From NCBI RefSeq assembly GCF_000568405.1, contig NZ_ARZY01000037.1:1-45880 (forward strand): a DNA stretch of 45,880 bases, written 5' to 3'. A model generated the notes under the pieces. The model worked only from the letters and a program-made list of their open reading frames with translations. It ran no database searches and was not told the origin of the DNA. The stretch is from Catenovulum agarivorans DS-2 (GTDB lineage: Bacteria > Pseudomonadota > Gammaproteobacteria > Enterobacterales > Alteromonadaceae). This document shows positions 9,501 to 16,632 of this stretch, piece after piece. The position numbers and the translations under genes are program-made. Each line of letters begins with the position of its first letter. Position 1 is the first letter of the stretch.

Positions 9501-10738
9501 CGTTTTGGAGTACCGTCATCGTATAAGTTAAAATTTCGCTGCTGAGTCAACATAAAGTCAGTATGGTTTAGTTGATTATCTAACACGACCATTTTACCGC
9601 GTGTCCATAAGCCCATCATAGAACGGCCTTGAAAATTAGAGCCCTCTTCATAGTTGTTACCGCATGGTTCGCCTGCAACGCAACTAGGTTGGATGCCAGT
9701 TCTGTTGGTAAAATTATTGATGGAATCAAAATATCCAGTAAAAGCTATATTGGCACCGTCTTTGTCCATCCACGGGTAACTACCAAATTCGTAGTTTTCA
9801 CCAATCAAATCACCTTCAGAATCGCGGAAAGGCTGCATGGCTAAACCATAACGGGTATTAATGGTGTCATCATACGGAGCGTGTGCCATTGGTCGAATAT
9901 CACTCGCTTGCCATTGTCTTACATCACAAGGACCATAAGCAGGATTATCGATATTTTCCGGCACTATATAAGTAATATCCGAGTGACCATTATTGCGCTG
10001 ATTACCGTTATTATCATACCAAGTGTAATTACTGTTGTTGCCAACCCGCATCACCATCATACGTCCATCGCTGGTAATGGTCGGCTCAAAAAAGGATGCT
10101 AAACCGGGTATAGTTGGACCAGTAGTTTGGTTAGTCACAGTGACATCAGCAATTTGTGCATTAACCGTTTTTGGGTTTTGTACACGAACCCGAACATCTA
10201 TCCCATATATAGTTCGCGAAGCTCCGCCGTTATTGCCGCTACCACGAATTAAAGTTAAGTCGTAACAATCAAATACACCATTGTTTTGCTCTACCCCATT
10301 TACATTACAAGCGTAAGGATTATTACGTCCTGGGTTATCGGGTGCTAAAGTAGCATCACACAAACCAGCATGCGCTTGACCGCCACTGCCCAAAATTTGC
10401 CCTGTTGGGATAGTCGCTTGATTTGGCGCATCTTGGTTTGGAAATGCCAAGATCTCGGTCCCAGCTGCTGAATTCATAAATGGAGTGTTTAGTTTTTCAG
10501 GCACTAATAGCCTAAATGCTACGCGCGCATCAGTCCGAAGGTTTTGTGGTCTGTGTGCCACACCAATTCGACCATCAGCACTGGTTTGTAAAGGTGGGAT
10601 TGTCGGTGCAATATACTGAGGTTGACCTTGCACAGTTTCTTGCATATGTACATCACGATCTATCACTGGTCGTTCTGGTAAAGCATGAGCAATACCAGAC
10701 ACCAGTGTCATCGCTGACGCTAGTAGTAATTTTCTCAT
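6551..10738 (-). CDS. Very large secreted LamG / CxxCH multidomain protein
   Basis: 1395 residues with signal peptide MRKLLLASAMTLVSGIAHA. Residues ~30-550 are an unassigned region with sparse propeller-like blades. A LamG/concanavalin-like domain follows (~555-700, GKGLWLDGQNDGIEF to GWIDDFKIFAEEV). At ~809-813 is CLSCH, a c-type haem attachment motif (CxxCH). A Gly/Asn/Asp linker (~890-915) leads to three repeats of a ~120-residue beta-sandwich module (~919-1041, ~1048-1178, ~1267-1395), with shared GAGSFNYNI, YTLTVRARV and HNIFIWNN, resembling carbohydrate-binding modules. A bacterial Ig-like (Big_2) domain lies between the second and third (~1184-1266). It is probably an envelope or extracellular protein handling polysaccharide or attachment. 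The haem site may be real or fortuitous. No catalytic domain was recognised. Confidence 0.8.
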   Translation of the reverse strand: MRKLLLASAMTLVSGIAHALPERPVIDRDVHMQETVQGQPQYIAPTIPPLQTSADGRIGVAHRPQNLRTDARVAFRLLVPEKLNTPFMNSAAGTEILAFPNQDAPNQATIPTGQILGSGGQAHAGLCDATLAPDNPGRNNPYACNVNGVEQNNGVFDCYDLTLIRGSGNNGGASRTIYGIDVRVRVQNPKTVNAQIADVTVTNQTTGPTIPGLASFFEPTITSDGRMMVMRVGNNSNYTWYDNNGNQRNNGHSDITYIVPENIDNPAYGPCDVRQWQASDIRPMAHAPYDDTINTRYGLAMQPFRDSEGDLIGENYEFGSYPWMDKDGANIAFTGYFDSINNFTNRTGIQPSCVAGEPCGNNYEEGSNFQGRSMMGLWTRGKMVVLDNQLNHTDFMLTQQRNFNLYDDGTPKRVGMGRQREYSDMPASNSANTNFFDTNEHRFNYHFNMRPVSPADVTWLMSTGRSTDEVRFDDYLNPNSFINANMTYAVNVADNNARGEYHNHVQNAATGGRPNLNGVVPNSEWLIPDRGRLLSNVNNSDARVEPISNGGIHGKGLWLDGQNDGIEFTIPAQNRNVLASSWYYSIFVDPRSVAGTRNLISFPDGSEIRLRGNDQIVFFNATGGQIHVVNSPIDISANAWSHIAFQLTNANSTIQTYVNGMVVDTYNTANNLALFQLTPGNLLVGQGDANGFRGWIDDFKIFAEEVNAEVACNHANGTLVGVLGNAANVWQNMANSYPASTHNQITNVLDANNEPSFNQYVCYHDYTTDYAAHLGNIPNGLVSVRESINFPEGPLLRNQPRPDSSQNAFCLSCHTEPANERPTLSVAALTFNANVNAPDDPRRQPMQPDPLVFGNIPANWLGQGLPAQAFVAPANGFNIDTLLLADGQLDDNNGGNNGGNDGGNDGGNNGGNSGELPQPGENGWTTNGNTNVINDNGNSNVAHIDGAGSFNYNIALAGNTEYTLTVMARVANNGQSFWLGVTDLVTATTLANTSITNTNYQLQTLTFTTADYAGDRNHNIFIWNNAGGDYYAYDFDLVEQSSGPVAPINLINNSGFDDGETNWTLNGAASVQNDNSNNVAFVDGAGSFNYNISLAANTQYTLTVRARVGSQGEDFYIGVTDISNAAAPNNLVSTSVDNTGYQTHTLTFTTAGSERVHNIFIWNNGGGEYYADDFVLTEGQQANLPTSIELVLPQTELPIGDSMQTVVTINPNNVDDDTVTYASSNTNIATIDANGQITAISEGTATITATTVNGLSDSAVVNVVTNNLIANPDFNNGATGWTLNGAASVQSDNGNNVAFVDGAGSFNYNITLAANTQYTLTVRARVANNGQSFWLGVTDLSTGTTLDNELVTNAGGYQLHTLIFTTGNSERTHNIFIWNNQGGDYFADDFVLTAN
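8003..8062. repeat. Five 12 bp tandem units in the Gly-rich linker
   Basis: Five consecutive 12-base units of the form GTTTCCGCCGTC, with small changes in units 1, 4 and 5, encode the Asn/Asp-Gly-Gly linker of the large secreted protein. Units are a multiple of three, so copy-number change would alter linker length without breaking the frame. Confidence 0.9.
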
Positions 10739-10988
10739 TGTGTGGAGCCTTATGTTTGCTGTGTGTCGTCTTCAACTGCAATATCCTCAGGCCCGCGAAA
10801 AACAACAGGCCCCAGCAGTTGAAATAATTAACTTGTGCCAAGGAGAGAAACTTGCAACCTTGCAGTCGCTCCCCAGCAAGTTGTGTGTACTATATAAACA
10901 TATGACTTTGTGGCAATGACAATGTAACCCACAGGTTACAATATTTCAACAAAACTCTTAAAATTAATACTCAACAACACAAATCAAA
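10739..10988. other. Upstream region of the large secreted gene
   Basis: 250 bases without a gene. TGTAACC (10923-10929) and GGTTACA (10934-10940) form a 7 bp inverted repeat with a 4-base centre, which may be an operator or a weak terminator for the GNAT-nitrilase gene. CAACTGC / GCAGTTG near 10773 and 10817 could pair in the leader RNA. No known riboswitch consensus was recognised. Confidence 0.4.
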
Positions 10989-12524
10989 CTATTCACTTTT
11001 ACTGGCTTTCCACTCAACTGTATATAAATCTTTGCGGCGATCTTTTAGATTTGTAACCGCACCTTCGGCATGCAACACCTTTAACGCAGCAAGATCTAAG
11101 TCGGCAAACATCAACATCTCGGTATTTGGTGTCGTTTCAGACAACACTGCATCATGTGGAAACGAAAAGTCAGACGGGGTAAACACGGCTGACTGCGCGT
11201 ATTGCACATCTAAGCTATCCACCGAAGGTAAATTACCGACACTGCCTGCAATAGCCACATAACATTCGTTTTCAATTGCTCGAGCTTGCGCACAATGGCG
11301 TACACGTAGATAGGCATTTTTGGTATCAACCCAAAAGGGTACAAATAAAATATCCATACCTTGTTCAGCTAATAGCCTTGGTAGCTCAGGGAATTCAACA
11401 TCGTAACAAATCAAAATGCCAACCCGGCCAGCGTCAGTATCAAATACTTTAAGCTGATTGCCCCCTTCAATTACCCAATCCCATTTTTCATGTGGGGTTA
11501 TATGCAGTTTCCGCTGCTCCTCTACCGTACCGTCGCGGTGACACATATAACTGACGTTAAACAGTCGGTTATTTTCAACCAGCGGCATAGAACCTGTAAT
11601 AATGTTAATGTTATACGACACTGCCATGCGCGACATCTGCGTTTTAAATTCCTCAGTAAATCCAGCTAAAAAGCGGATCGCTTCAGTCCGGCTTTTATCT
11701 GGCGACAGACCCATTAACGGCGCATTAAAAAATTCAGGGAACAGGGCAAAATCACTTTCGTACTCAGACAGGGCATCAACAAAATACTCAACCTGCTGCA
11801 GCAGCTCTTCAACATTTTCGACTTCACGCATTTGCCATTGCACCACACCAAGCCGAACTTGCGTTTTGGTGGTATCCACCACCAAAGCATCAGGTTCAAA
11901 TAGTATGTTGCTCCATTCCAATAGCGTTGCATAACCAGCCGACTTTTCATCTTCCGGTAAATATTGCTTTAATAAGCGCTTAACTTGAAAGTCATTTGAC
12001 AATTGAAAGGTTAAAATCGGGTCGTAAATTTCTTTGCGGCTAACACGCTTTATATATTGAGTTGGTGATAACTCATCACTGTATTTATGGTATTCGGTGA
12101 TTCGTCCACCCGCTAAAATCGCTTTAAAGTTGTATTGGCGACAAAGCTCTTTACGTGCATCGTATAAACGACGGCCTAAACGGTAACCACGGTAGTCTGG
12201 GTGAATCAACATATCCAAACCATAAATCGCATCACCGTCGGGATTATTTAAAATTTGGCTCTGTGGGCCAATTAAGTCATCGTATGTATGCGGGTTAGAG
12301 AATCTATCGTAATCAACTTGTACAGACAACGCGATACCGACTAACTTTTCGTCATCCATCAAACCGATTTGCCCTTCAGGGAAATCTTTAATCAACTGAT
12401 TAATGGTTTCTTTTGGCCAAGCGCCGCCAATGTCTGAATAAACGCGATCCATTAACTTTTTTATTTGTGGATAATCTGACGCTTGTAAATTCGCCAAACT
12501 CAAATGCAAATCTTTGTTGCTCAT
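10989..12524 (-). CDS. GNAT acetyltransferase-carbon-nitrogen hydrolase fusion protein
   Basis: 511 residues in two parts. Residues ~8-200 form a GNAT domain, with the acetyl-CoA loop region at LIHPDYRGYRLGRRLYDARK near 105. Residues ~225-495 form a nitrilase-superfamily domain with the complete triad: Glu in FALFPEFFNAP, Lys in QRKLHITPHEKW and Cys373 in GILICYDVEFPELPRLL. Such fusions are widespread in proteobacteria and annotated as bifunctional GNAT/carbon-nitrogen hydrolase, but their substrates are not established as far as I know. The protein is cytosolic. GGGGAG precedes the ATG. The stop is 250 bases from the next gene; the DUF2279 gene lies upstream on the same strand with a 42-base gap and may be co-transcribed. 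Confidence 0.92.
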   Translation of the reverse strand: MSNKDLHLSLANLQASDYPQIKKLMDRVYSDIGGAWPKETINQLIKDFPEGQIGLMDDEKLVGIALSVQVDYDRFSNPHTYDDLIGPQSQILNNPDGDAIYGLDMLIHPDYRGYRLGRRLYDARKELCRQYNFKAILAGGRITEYHKYSDELSPTQYIKRVSRKEIYDPILTFQLSNDFQVKRLLKQYLPEDEKSAGYATLLEWSNILFEPDALVVDTTKTQVRLGVVQWQMREVENVEELLQQVEYFVDALSEYESDFALFPEFFNAPLMGLSPDKSRTEAIRFLAGFTEEFKTQMSRMAVSYNINIITGSMPLVENNRLFNVSYMCHRDGTVEEQRKLHITPHEKWDWVIEGGNQLKVFDTDAGRVGILICYDVEFPELPRLLAEQGMDILFVPFWVDTKNAYLRVRHCAQARAIENECYVAIAGSVGNLPSVDSLDVQYAQSAVFTPSDFSFPHDAVLSETTPNTEMLMFADLDLAALKVLHAEGAVTNLKDRRKDLYTVEWKASKSE

Positions 12525-12566
12525 ACACCATACTCCCCATTCAAACGAGTTGACACTTTTATGGCT

Positions 12567-13517
12567 CTAACGTGCAGGTTGACGTCGCTGATGCATATCA
12601 GAACGCAAACTGATCCCAGGCACCTGTAAATAGTGCGTAGCGGTTCTTAAATACTGGCCAACTTTGCCTAGCTGTTGCCGATACGGATTAAACAATAATT
12701 CATCGAGGTTTATACTAATACCAACAAAGGTTTCAGTGCTACGAAAATCTGTATAAGGTCGATCATCTTTATTAAAACCACGGGTAAAATAACCCAGTTG
12801 CAATTCAAAGTACTTAAGCGGGGTATTTTTTAGCACATCAATACCGTTGAGTTTAGCCACCGCCATGTACTTCATCCCAGAATAATCTGTCACTGGATGA
12901 AAGCCTTTCATGCCTTTTGATGGCTTATATTCAATTCTTAGATCAAGTGTATCGCCCCAAGTATCAGGGTAAACTGTTTTTAAGTACGACACCCCAACTC
13001 CCATGGTATTTGCAATTAAATCTTCATAACTAAAACCATGATCAGCCGAGTAACCGTCAAAAACTTCAACATATAACATTAAAGCAGATGCAGCATAAGC
13101 GCTATACAAAGCAGAAGATTCAGCACTGTAACCTTTGTCTATCATGTTGTGCGCCAAATATTCAGTCATCACATAACTAGAATACAGATGACCCAATTTA
13201 TCCGCACCACCACTGCCTGAATCCATACCAAACCAGCCTTCATTATTAAATTTAAAGCTGGCGCTGCCCCAATCCCACTCTTTCACACCTAAATAAGTAA
13301 TACCGCTAAATACCAGCCCTAGTTCTAGCCAGTTTACTTCGCTGGCATGCCAAAAACTTTGATAGTCAGGTGCAATACTGATTGGCTGTTTTTCAGAAGC
13401 CTTTAACGCTGTGTGCTGCGCTGCACCTGCCGAAATACTTGAAATGAATAATAGAGAAGTTGCTAAACAACGAATGTAACTGAACAATAGGTATCCCACC
13501 CTAATCAATTGCCCCAT
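12567..13517 (-). CDS. DUF2279 (YfiM-like) exported protein
   Basis: 316 residues with a hydrophobic N-terminal export signal (LLFSYIRCLATSLLFISSISAGAA). The DUF2279 core is clear: GGADKLGHLYSSYVMTEYLA near residue 104 and DGYSADHGFSYEDLIANTMG near 158, where conserved His and Asp residues sit in a helical, membrane-facing fold. The family is predicted to be in the envelope and has no known activity. The last third, with strands such as LKYFELQLGYFTRGF, resembles a beta-rich outer-membrane-like extension. The start used gives a plausible signal peptide but lacks a strong ribosome-binding site; a GTG six codons later is an alternative. Confidence 0.75.
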   Translation of the reverse strand: MGQLIRVGYLLFSYIRCLATSLLFISSISAGAAQHTALKASEKQPISIAPDYQSFWHASEVNWLELGLVFSGITYLGVKEWDWGSASFKFNNEGWFGMDSGSGGADKLGHLYSSYVMTEYLAHNMIDKGYSAESSALYSAYAASALMLYVEVFDGYSADHGFSYEDLIANTMGVGVSYLKTVYPDTWGDTLDLRIEYKPSKGMKGFHPVTDYSGMKYMAVAKLNGIDVLKNTPLKYFELQLGYFTRGFNKDDRPYTDFRSTETFVGISINLDELLFNPYRQQLGKVGQYLRTATHYLQVPGISLRSDMHQRRQPAR

Positions 13518-13609
13518 TACGGGCTGGCTAAATAAGCGCGCAATTTTCTACGAGTGGGATAGTAAAATCAATAAATTGTACTTTTAATAACAATTATTTA
13601 GCGTTTAGT

Positions 13610-14509
13610 TTAAGGAACATTATGTCCATTTGACGCCACCCATACTCTAAACCATTGCTCATTGGTCAGTTGAATTGAACTAGCATCGACAGCCATTTTA
13701 ATGCGTTTAATATTGCCAGAGCCAATAATAGGTAAAGGATTGCATGGCATTTTAAGCACCCAAGCATAGATCACCTGATCCATAGTTGCGCCAACTTCTT
13801 CGCCGATTTCGGTTAACACAGCACGAACCCGGTTTGCTTGTGGGCTATCTTCACCAAAAATGCGTCCACCTGCTAAACAAGACCAAATCATAGGAGCAAC
13901 CTTATGCATTTGTAAGTGCTCAAAAGTACCATCAGCACTGCATTGCATATTCATTGGGTTAAATTCAACTTGATTCGTAACTAATTTATCGGTTAAGCGT
14001 GACTGCAATAAATCGAATTGCATTGGGGTAAAGTTTGACACACCAAAGTGACGCACCTTGCCTGCTTGTTTAAGCTCAGCAAAGGTATCTGCAACTTCAT
14101 CAGCGCTCATCAGTGGATCTGGTCGATGCAATAACAACACATCAATATAATCGGTTTGTAAATTTTGCAGCGAAGCATCGACTGAAGCCAGAATATGCGC
14201 GGCAGATGTATCATAGTGGCCAATCTGGCGAGATGGGTGTTTTTGTGAAACCAACTTAATATCACACTTAGTAACCAACTCAATTTGACTGCGCAAATCT
14301 GGCGCCAACTTGAGGGCTTGGCCAAACGCCACTTCACATTCATAGTCGCCATAAATGTCGGCGTGATCAACAGTGGTTATTCCCAATTCAATATGTTGTT
14401 TAGCAAAATTGACCATTTGAACAGGCGTTAAATCCCAGTCCAACAAGCGCCAATATCCTTGAATAAATTGAGAAAAAGATAAGCCATCGGCTAGTTGAAT
14501 GCGCTGCAT
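13610..14509 (-). CDS. ydhF: Aldo/keto reductase, YdhF-type
   Basis: 299 residues, full length for the family. It starts MQRIQLADGLSFSQFIQGYWRL, as in E. coli YdhF. The catalytic tetrad region is visible: Asp in TTVDHADIYGDYECE (also the Tyr), Lys in ELVTKCDIK and His in DVLLLHRPDPL. PLPIIGSGNIKRIK near 255 binds the 2'-phosphate of NADPH in this branch. It should be a cytosolic NADPH-dependent oxidoreductase; the substrate is unknown. GAGG stands well ahead of the ATG. It is divergent from the XRE/GH13 pair, and the paired palindromes at 14576-14608 lie in the shared upstream region. Confidence 0.9.
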   Translation of the reverse strand: MQRIQLADGLSFSQFIQGYWRLLDWDLTPVQMVNFAKQHIELGITTVDHADIYGDYECEVAFGQALKLAPDLRSQIELVTKCDIKLVSQKHPSRQIGHYDTSAAHILASVDASLQNLQTDYIDVLLLHRPDPLMSADEVADTFAELKQAGKVRHFGVSNFTPMQFDLLQSRLTDKLVTNQVEFNPMNMQCSADGTFEHLQMHKVAPMIWSCLAGGRIFGEDSPQANRVRAVLTEIGEEVGATMDQVIYAWVLKMPCNPLPIIGSGNIKRIKMAVDASSIQLTNEQWFRVWVASNGHNVP

Positions 14510-14575
14510 GTTATTGCCTCTAATTGCGAGTTACTAAATTCGACGCCTATGCTAATGGCGCTTTACCCAATCAAC

Positions 14576-14608
14576 AACTATAGTTCGAGTTGTTTTCGAA
14601 CTATAGTT
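14576..14608. promoter_or_regulatory. Double palindrome, candidate operator for the XRE regulator
   Basis: The ten-base palindrome AACTATAGTT occurs at 14576-14585 and 14599-14608, centre to centre 23 bases apart. They also form one larger inverted repeat with 13 bp arms (AACTATAGTTCGA / TCGAACTATAGTT) around GTTGTTT. The site lies between the divergent ydhF and XRE genes, about two helical turns between centres, as expected for a dimeric repressor binding cooperatively. A hairpin in RNA is the alternative reading. Confidence 0.65.
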
Positions 14609-14649
14609 CGCAAGTTAAAAATTAGCCAGTAAACAACTAACAAGCACAT

Positions 14650-14657
14650 GGTAAAAT
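14650..14657 (+). promoter_or_regulatory. Possible extended -10 promoter of the XRE/GH13 operon
   Basis: TGGTAAAAT resembles an extended -10 element (TGnTATAAT), 34 bases ahead of the XRE start codon and about 40 bases from the second palindrome. No clear -35 element is seen. Confidence 0.35.
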
Positions 14658-14690
14658 ATCCACTACTTTAGTATATGGGAGATCAGTCTA

Positions 14691-15092
14691 ATGAGCTTTG
14701 CAGACAGGTTAAAAAGTCTGATTGGAGAAGAAAGCGTCAGTGGTTTTGCTCGCCGAGTTGGCTTAAACGAAGCGCTGATTAGAAAGTATTTAAATGGCAG
14801 CGAACCGAGCTTAGCTAAAGCGAACCAAATAGCAGAACGCGCTAATTGCTCACTTGAATATTTAGCAACAGGCTGTGGCTATTTGTATCGGCATGCAGAA
14901 GTTGTTGATGCTCAAGCGGCAAAATTGGCACACAAAATAGTCTATCGCCAGTCACTCGAGCAAACGCAGCTCAATGAACTGACTAAAATGATATCTGCGT
15001 ATCAATATCTTAGAACACACAAAAAGCCAGACGGTTATTTAGACCAAGCTGGAGCCGAACGATTTTTACAAGTAGCCGCCAGCAAGCAATAA
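14691..15092 (+). CDS. XRE-family helix-turn-helix regulator
   Basis: 133 residues. The N-terminal ~65 form a Cro/CI-type helix-turn-helix: SFADRLKSLIG, then GFARRVGLNEALIRKYLNG as helices 2-3, and PSLAKANQIAERANCSLEYLATG. The C-terminal half is helical and has no recognised ligand or protease domain, so this is not a LexA-like repressor. The context says it controls itself and the GH13 gene 10 bases downstream, probably through the AACTATAGTT palindromes 85-115 bases upstream. GGAG lies upstream of ATG. It could be a sugar-responsive regulator, but no sensor domain is visible. Confidence 0.85.
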   Translation: MSFADRLKSLIGEESVSGFARRVGLNEALIRKYLNGSEPSLAKANQIAERANCSLEYLATGCGYLYRHAEVVDAQAAKLAHKIVYRQSLEQTQLNELTKMISAYQYLRTHKKPDGYLDQAGAERFLQVAASKQ

Positions 15093-15102
15093 GGAAAAAG
15101 AC

Positions 15103-16626
15103 ATGCCAAACACCAAACACTCTGAACAACAATTGGCTAAAGTAATTGAAAATAGATTATCCGATTGGCGTTGTGGCGCTTTGGTGTATCAAGTTTTAGT
15201 TGACCGATTCGCGCCAGCAGAAAATTTGGCCGCCAAACAAACATTGTACCCTGCACCGAAAAAGCTAAAACAGTGGCACGAAACACCCAAACATGGCGAA
15301 TATTTAGCAGAGCATGGTTTGTGGAGTCACGAAATAGAATTTTGGGGTGGCGACCTAACAAGTTTACAAAACAAACTAGATTATATTGCTGAGCTAGGCA
15401 TGGATATCTTGTATTTAAACCCGATCCACCATGCATACACCAACCACAAATACGATAGCTTAGACTTCCATCAAGTTTCGCCTGAATTTGGCGACAGGCA
15501 AGCAGTAAAAAGCCTGACAGATGCGACCCATGCCAAAGGCATGAAAATTGTGTTAGACGGCGTGTTTAACCATATGGGGCAAAATGCACCAATTTTTAAA
15601 CAAGCGGCTGCAGATAAACATAGTCAGTATAGAGACTGGTTCGATTTTAATCCTGATTATCCAGCTGGCCACAGGTCATGGAGCAACGCAGTTAACTTAC
15701 CTGAGCTCAACTTAGAAAATATCCAAGTGCGCCAACATATTTGGTTAGATGAAGATTCAGTCGTGCAGTCTTACTTAGCCCAAGGTATAGATGGCTGGCG
15801 TTTGGACGTCGCACACGATATTGGTTTTGACTATTTAGCCGAATTAAAAGCCGCAGCTCAATCGGTCAAAGCTGATGCGCTGATTGTCGGCGAAATATGG
15901 TGTTATCCGCAGCAATGGTTTCCAAGCGTAGATGGAGTAATGAACTTTACTGCTAGAGAAATATTCTGGCATGTCTGTGAAGGCACAATCGCACCCGCGA
16001 CTGCCAACCAAATGCTAGCACAAATGGTCAGCGATGCTGGTATCGACAATTTGCTCAAGTCATGGCTGGTATTAGACAATCATGATACCGCCAGGCTACC
16101 GAATATGCTGCCCGAGCAAAAGTCACAACGGCTCGCGCAAATTTTGCATTTTACCTTTCCTGGCTCACCTACCATTTATTACGGCTCAGAGCTAGGCATG
16201 ACAGGCGGAGACGATCCAGAAATGCGTGCGCCAATGCGCTGGGATTTGCTCAACAATAATGCAATTTTAGATTGGCACAAACACCTACTCAAAATTCGTA
16301 AAAACAATCCAGCACTCAAAGTTGGGGAGTTTCGCACAATCATAACCCAACAATTAGTCGCCTACGAAAGGTACACAGACCAAGTTGCCGATAGTGTTTT
16401 TGTTGTGGTTAATCCCAACCCACATCCAGTTGAAGAATATCTAATGTTAAGCAACTCAAAGCTAATGAATATGGGCGGCATGTACGACTTGCTTGGTAAT
16501 ATTAGTGAAAGTATTTATATCAAAGCGGGTGTAATTAAACTAGCCCTGCCTGCGCACAGCGCTGCGCTGTTAAAAGCGGATACCAGTGCAGCACATGGCT
16601 ATACAACCTACAAGCGCGTGAAATAG
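15103..16626 (+). CDS. Glycoside hydrolase family 13 (alpha-amylase/cyclomaltodextrinase-like)
   Basis: 507 residues with all four GH13 regions in order: I, DGVFNHMG (~162); II, GWRLDVAHD with the nucleophile Asp; III, IVGEIW with the acid/base Glu; IV, VLDNHDTAR with the transition-state Asp. GGDLTSLQNKLDYIAELGMD and LYLNPIHHAYTNHKYD are typical of the maltogenic/neopullulanase subgroup. It has no signal peptide, so it should act in the cytosol on imported maltodextrin-like or cyclic oligosaccharides. It follows the XRE gene by 10 bases with AAGGAAA as ribosome-binding site, and its stop is six bases from the convergent histidine kinase stop. Confidence 0.9.
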   Translation: MPNTKHSEQQLAKVIENRLSDWRCGALVYQVLVDRFAPAENLAAKQTLYPAPKKLKQWHETPKHGEYLAEHGLWSHEIEFWGGDLTSLQNKLDYIAELGMDILYLNPIHHAYTNHKYDSLDFHQVSPEFGDRQAVKSLTDATHAKGMKIVLDGVFNHMGQNAPIFKQAAADKHSQYRDWFDFNPDYPAGHRSWSNAVNLPELNLENIQVRQHIWLDEDSVVQSYLAQGIDGWRLDVAHDIGFDYLAELKAAAQSVKADALIVGEIWCYPQQWFPSVDGVMNFTAREIFWHVCEGTIAPATANQMLAQMVSDAGIDNLLKSWLVLDNHDTARLPNMLPEQKSQRLAQILHFTFPGSPTIYYGSELGMTGGDDPEMRAPMRWDLLNNNAILDWHKHLLKIRKNNPALKVGEFRTIITQQLVAYERYTDQVADSVFVVVNPNPHPVEEYLMLSNSKLMNMGGMYDLLGNISESIYIKAGVIKLALPAHSAALLKADTSAAHGYTTYKRVK

Positions 16627-16632
16627 CCTAAC

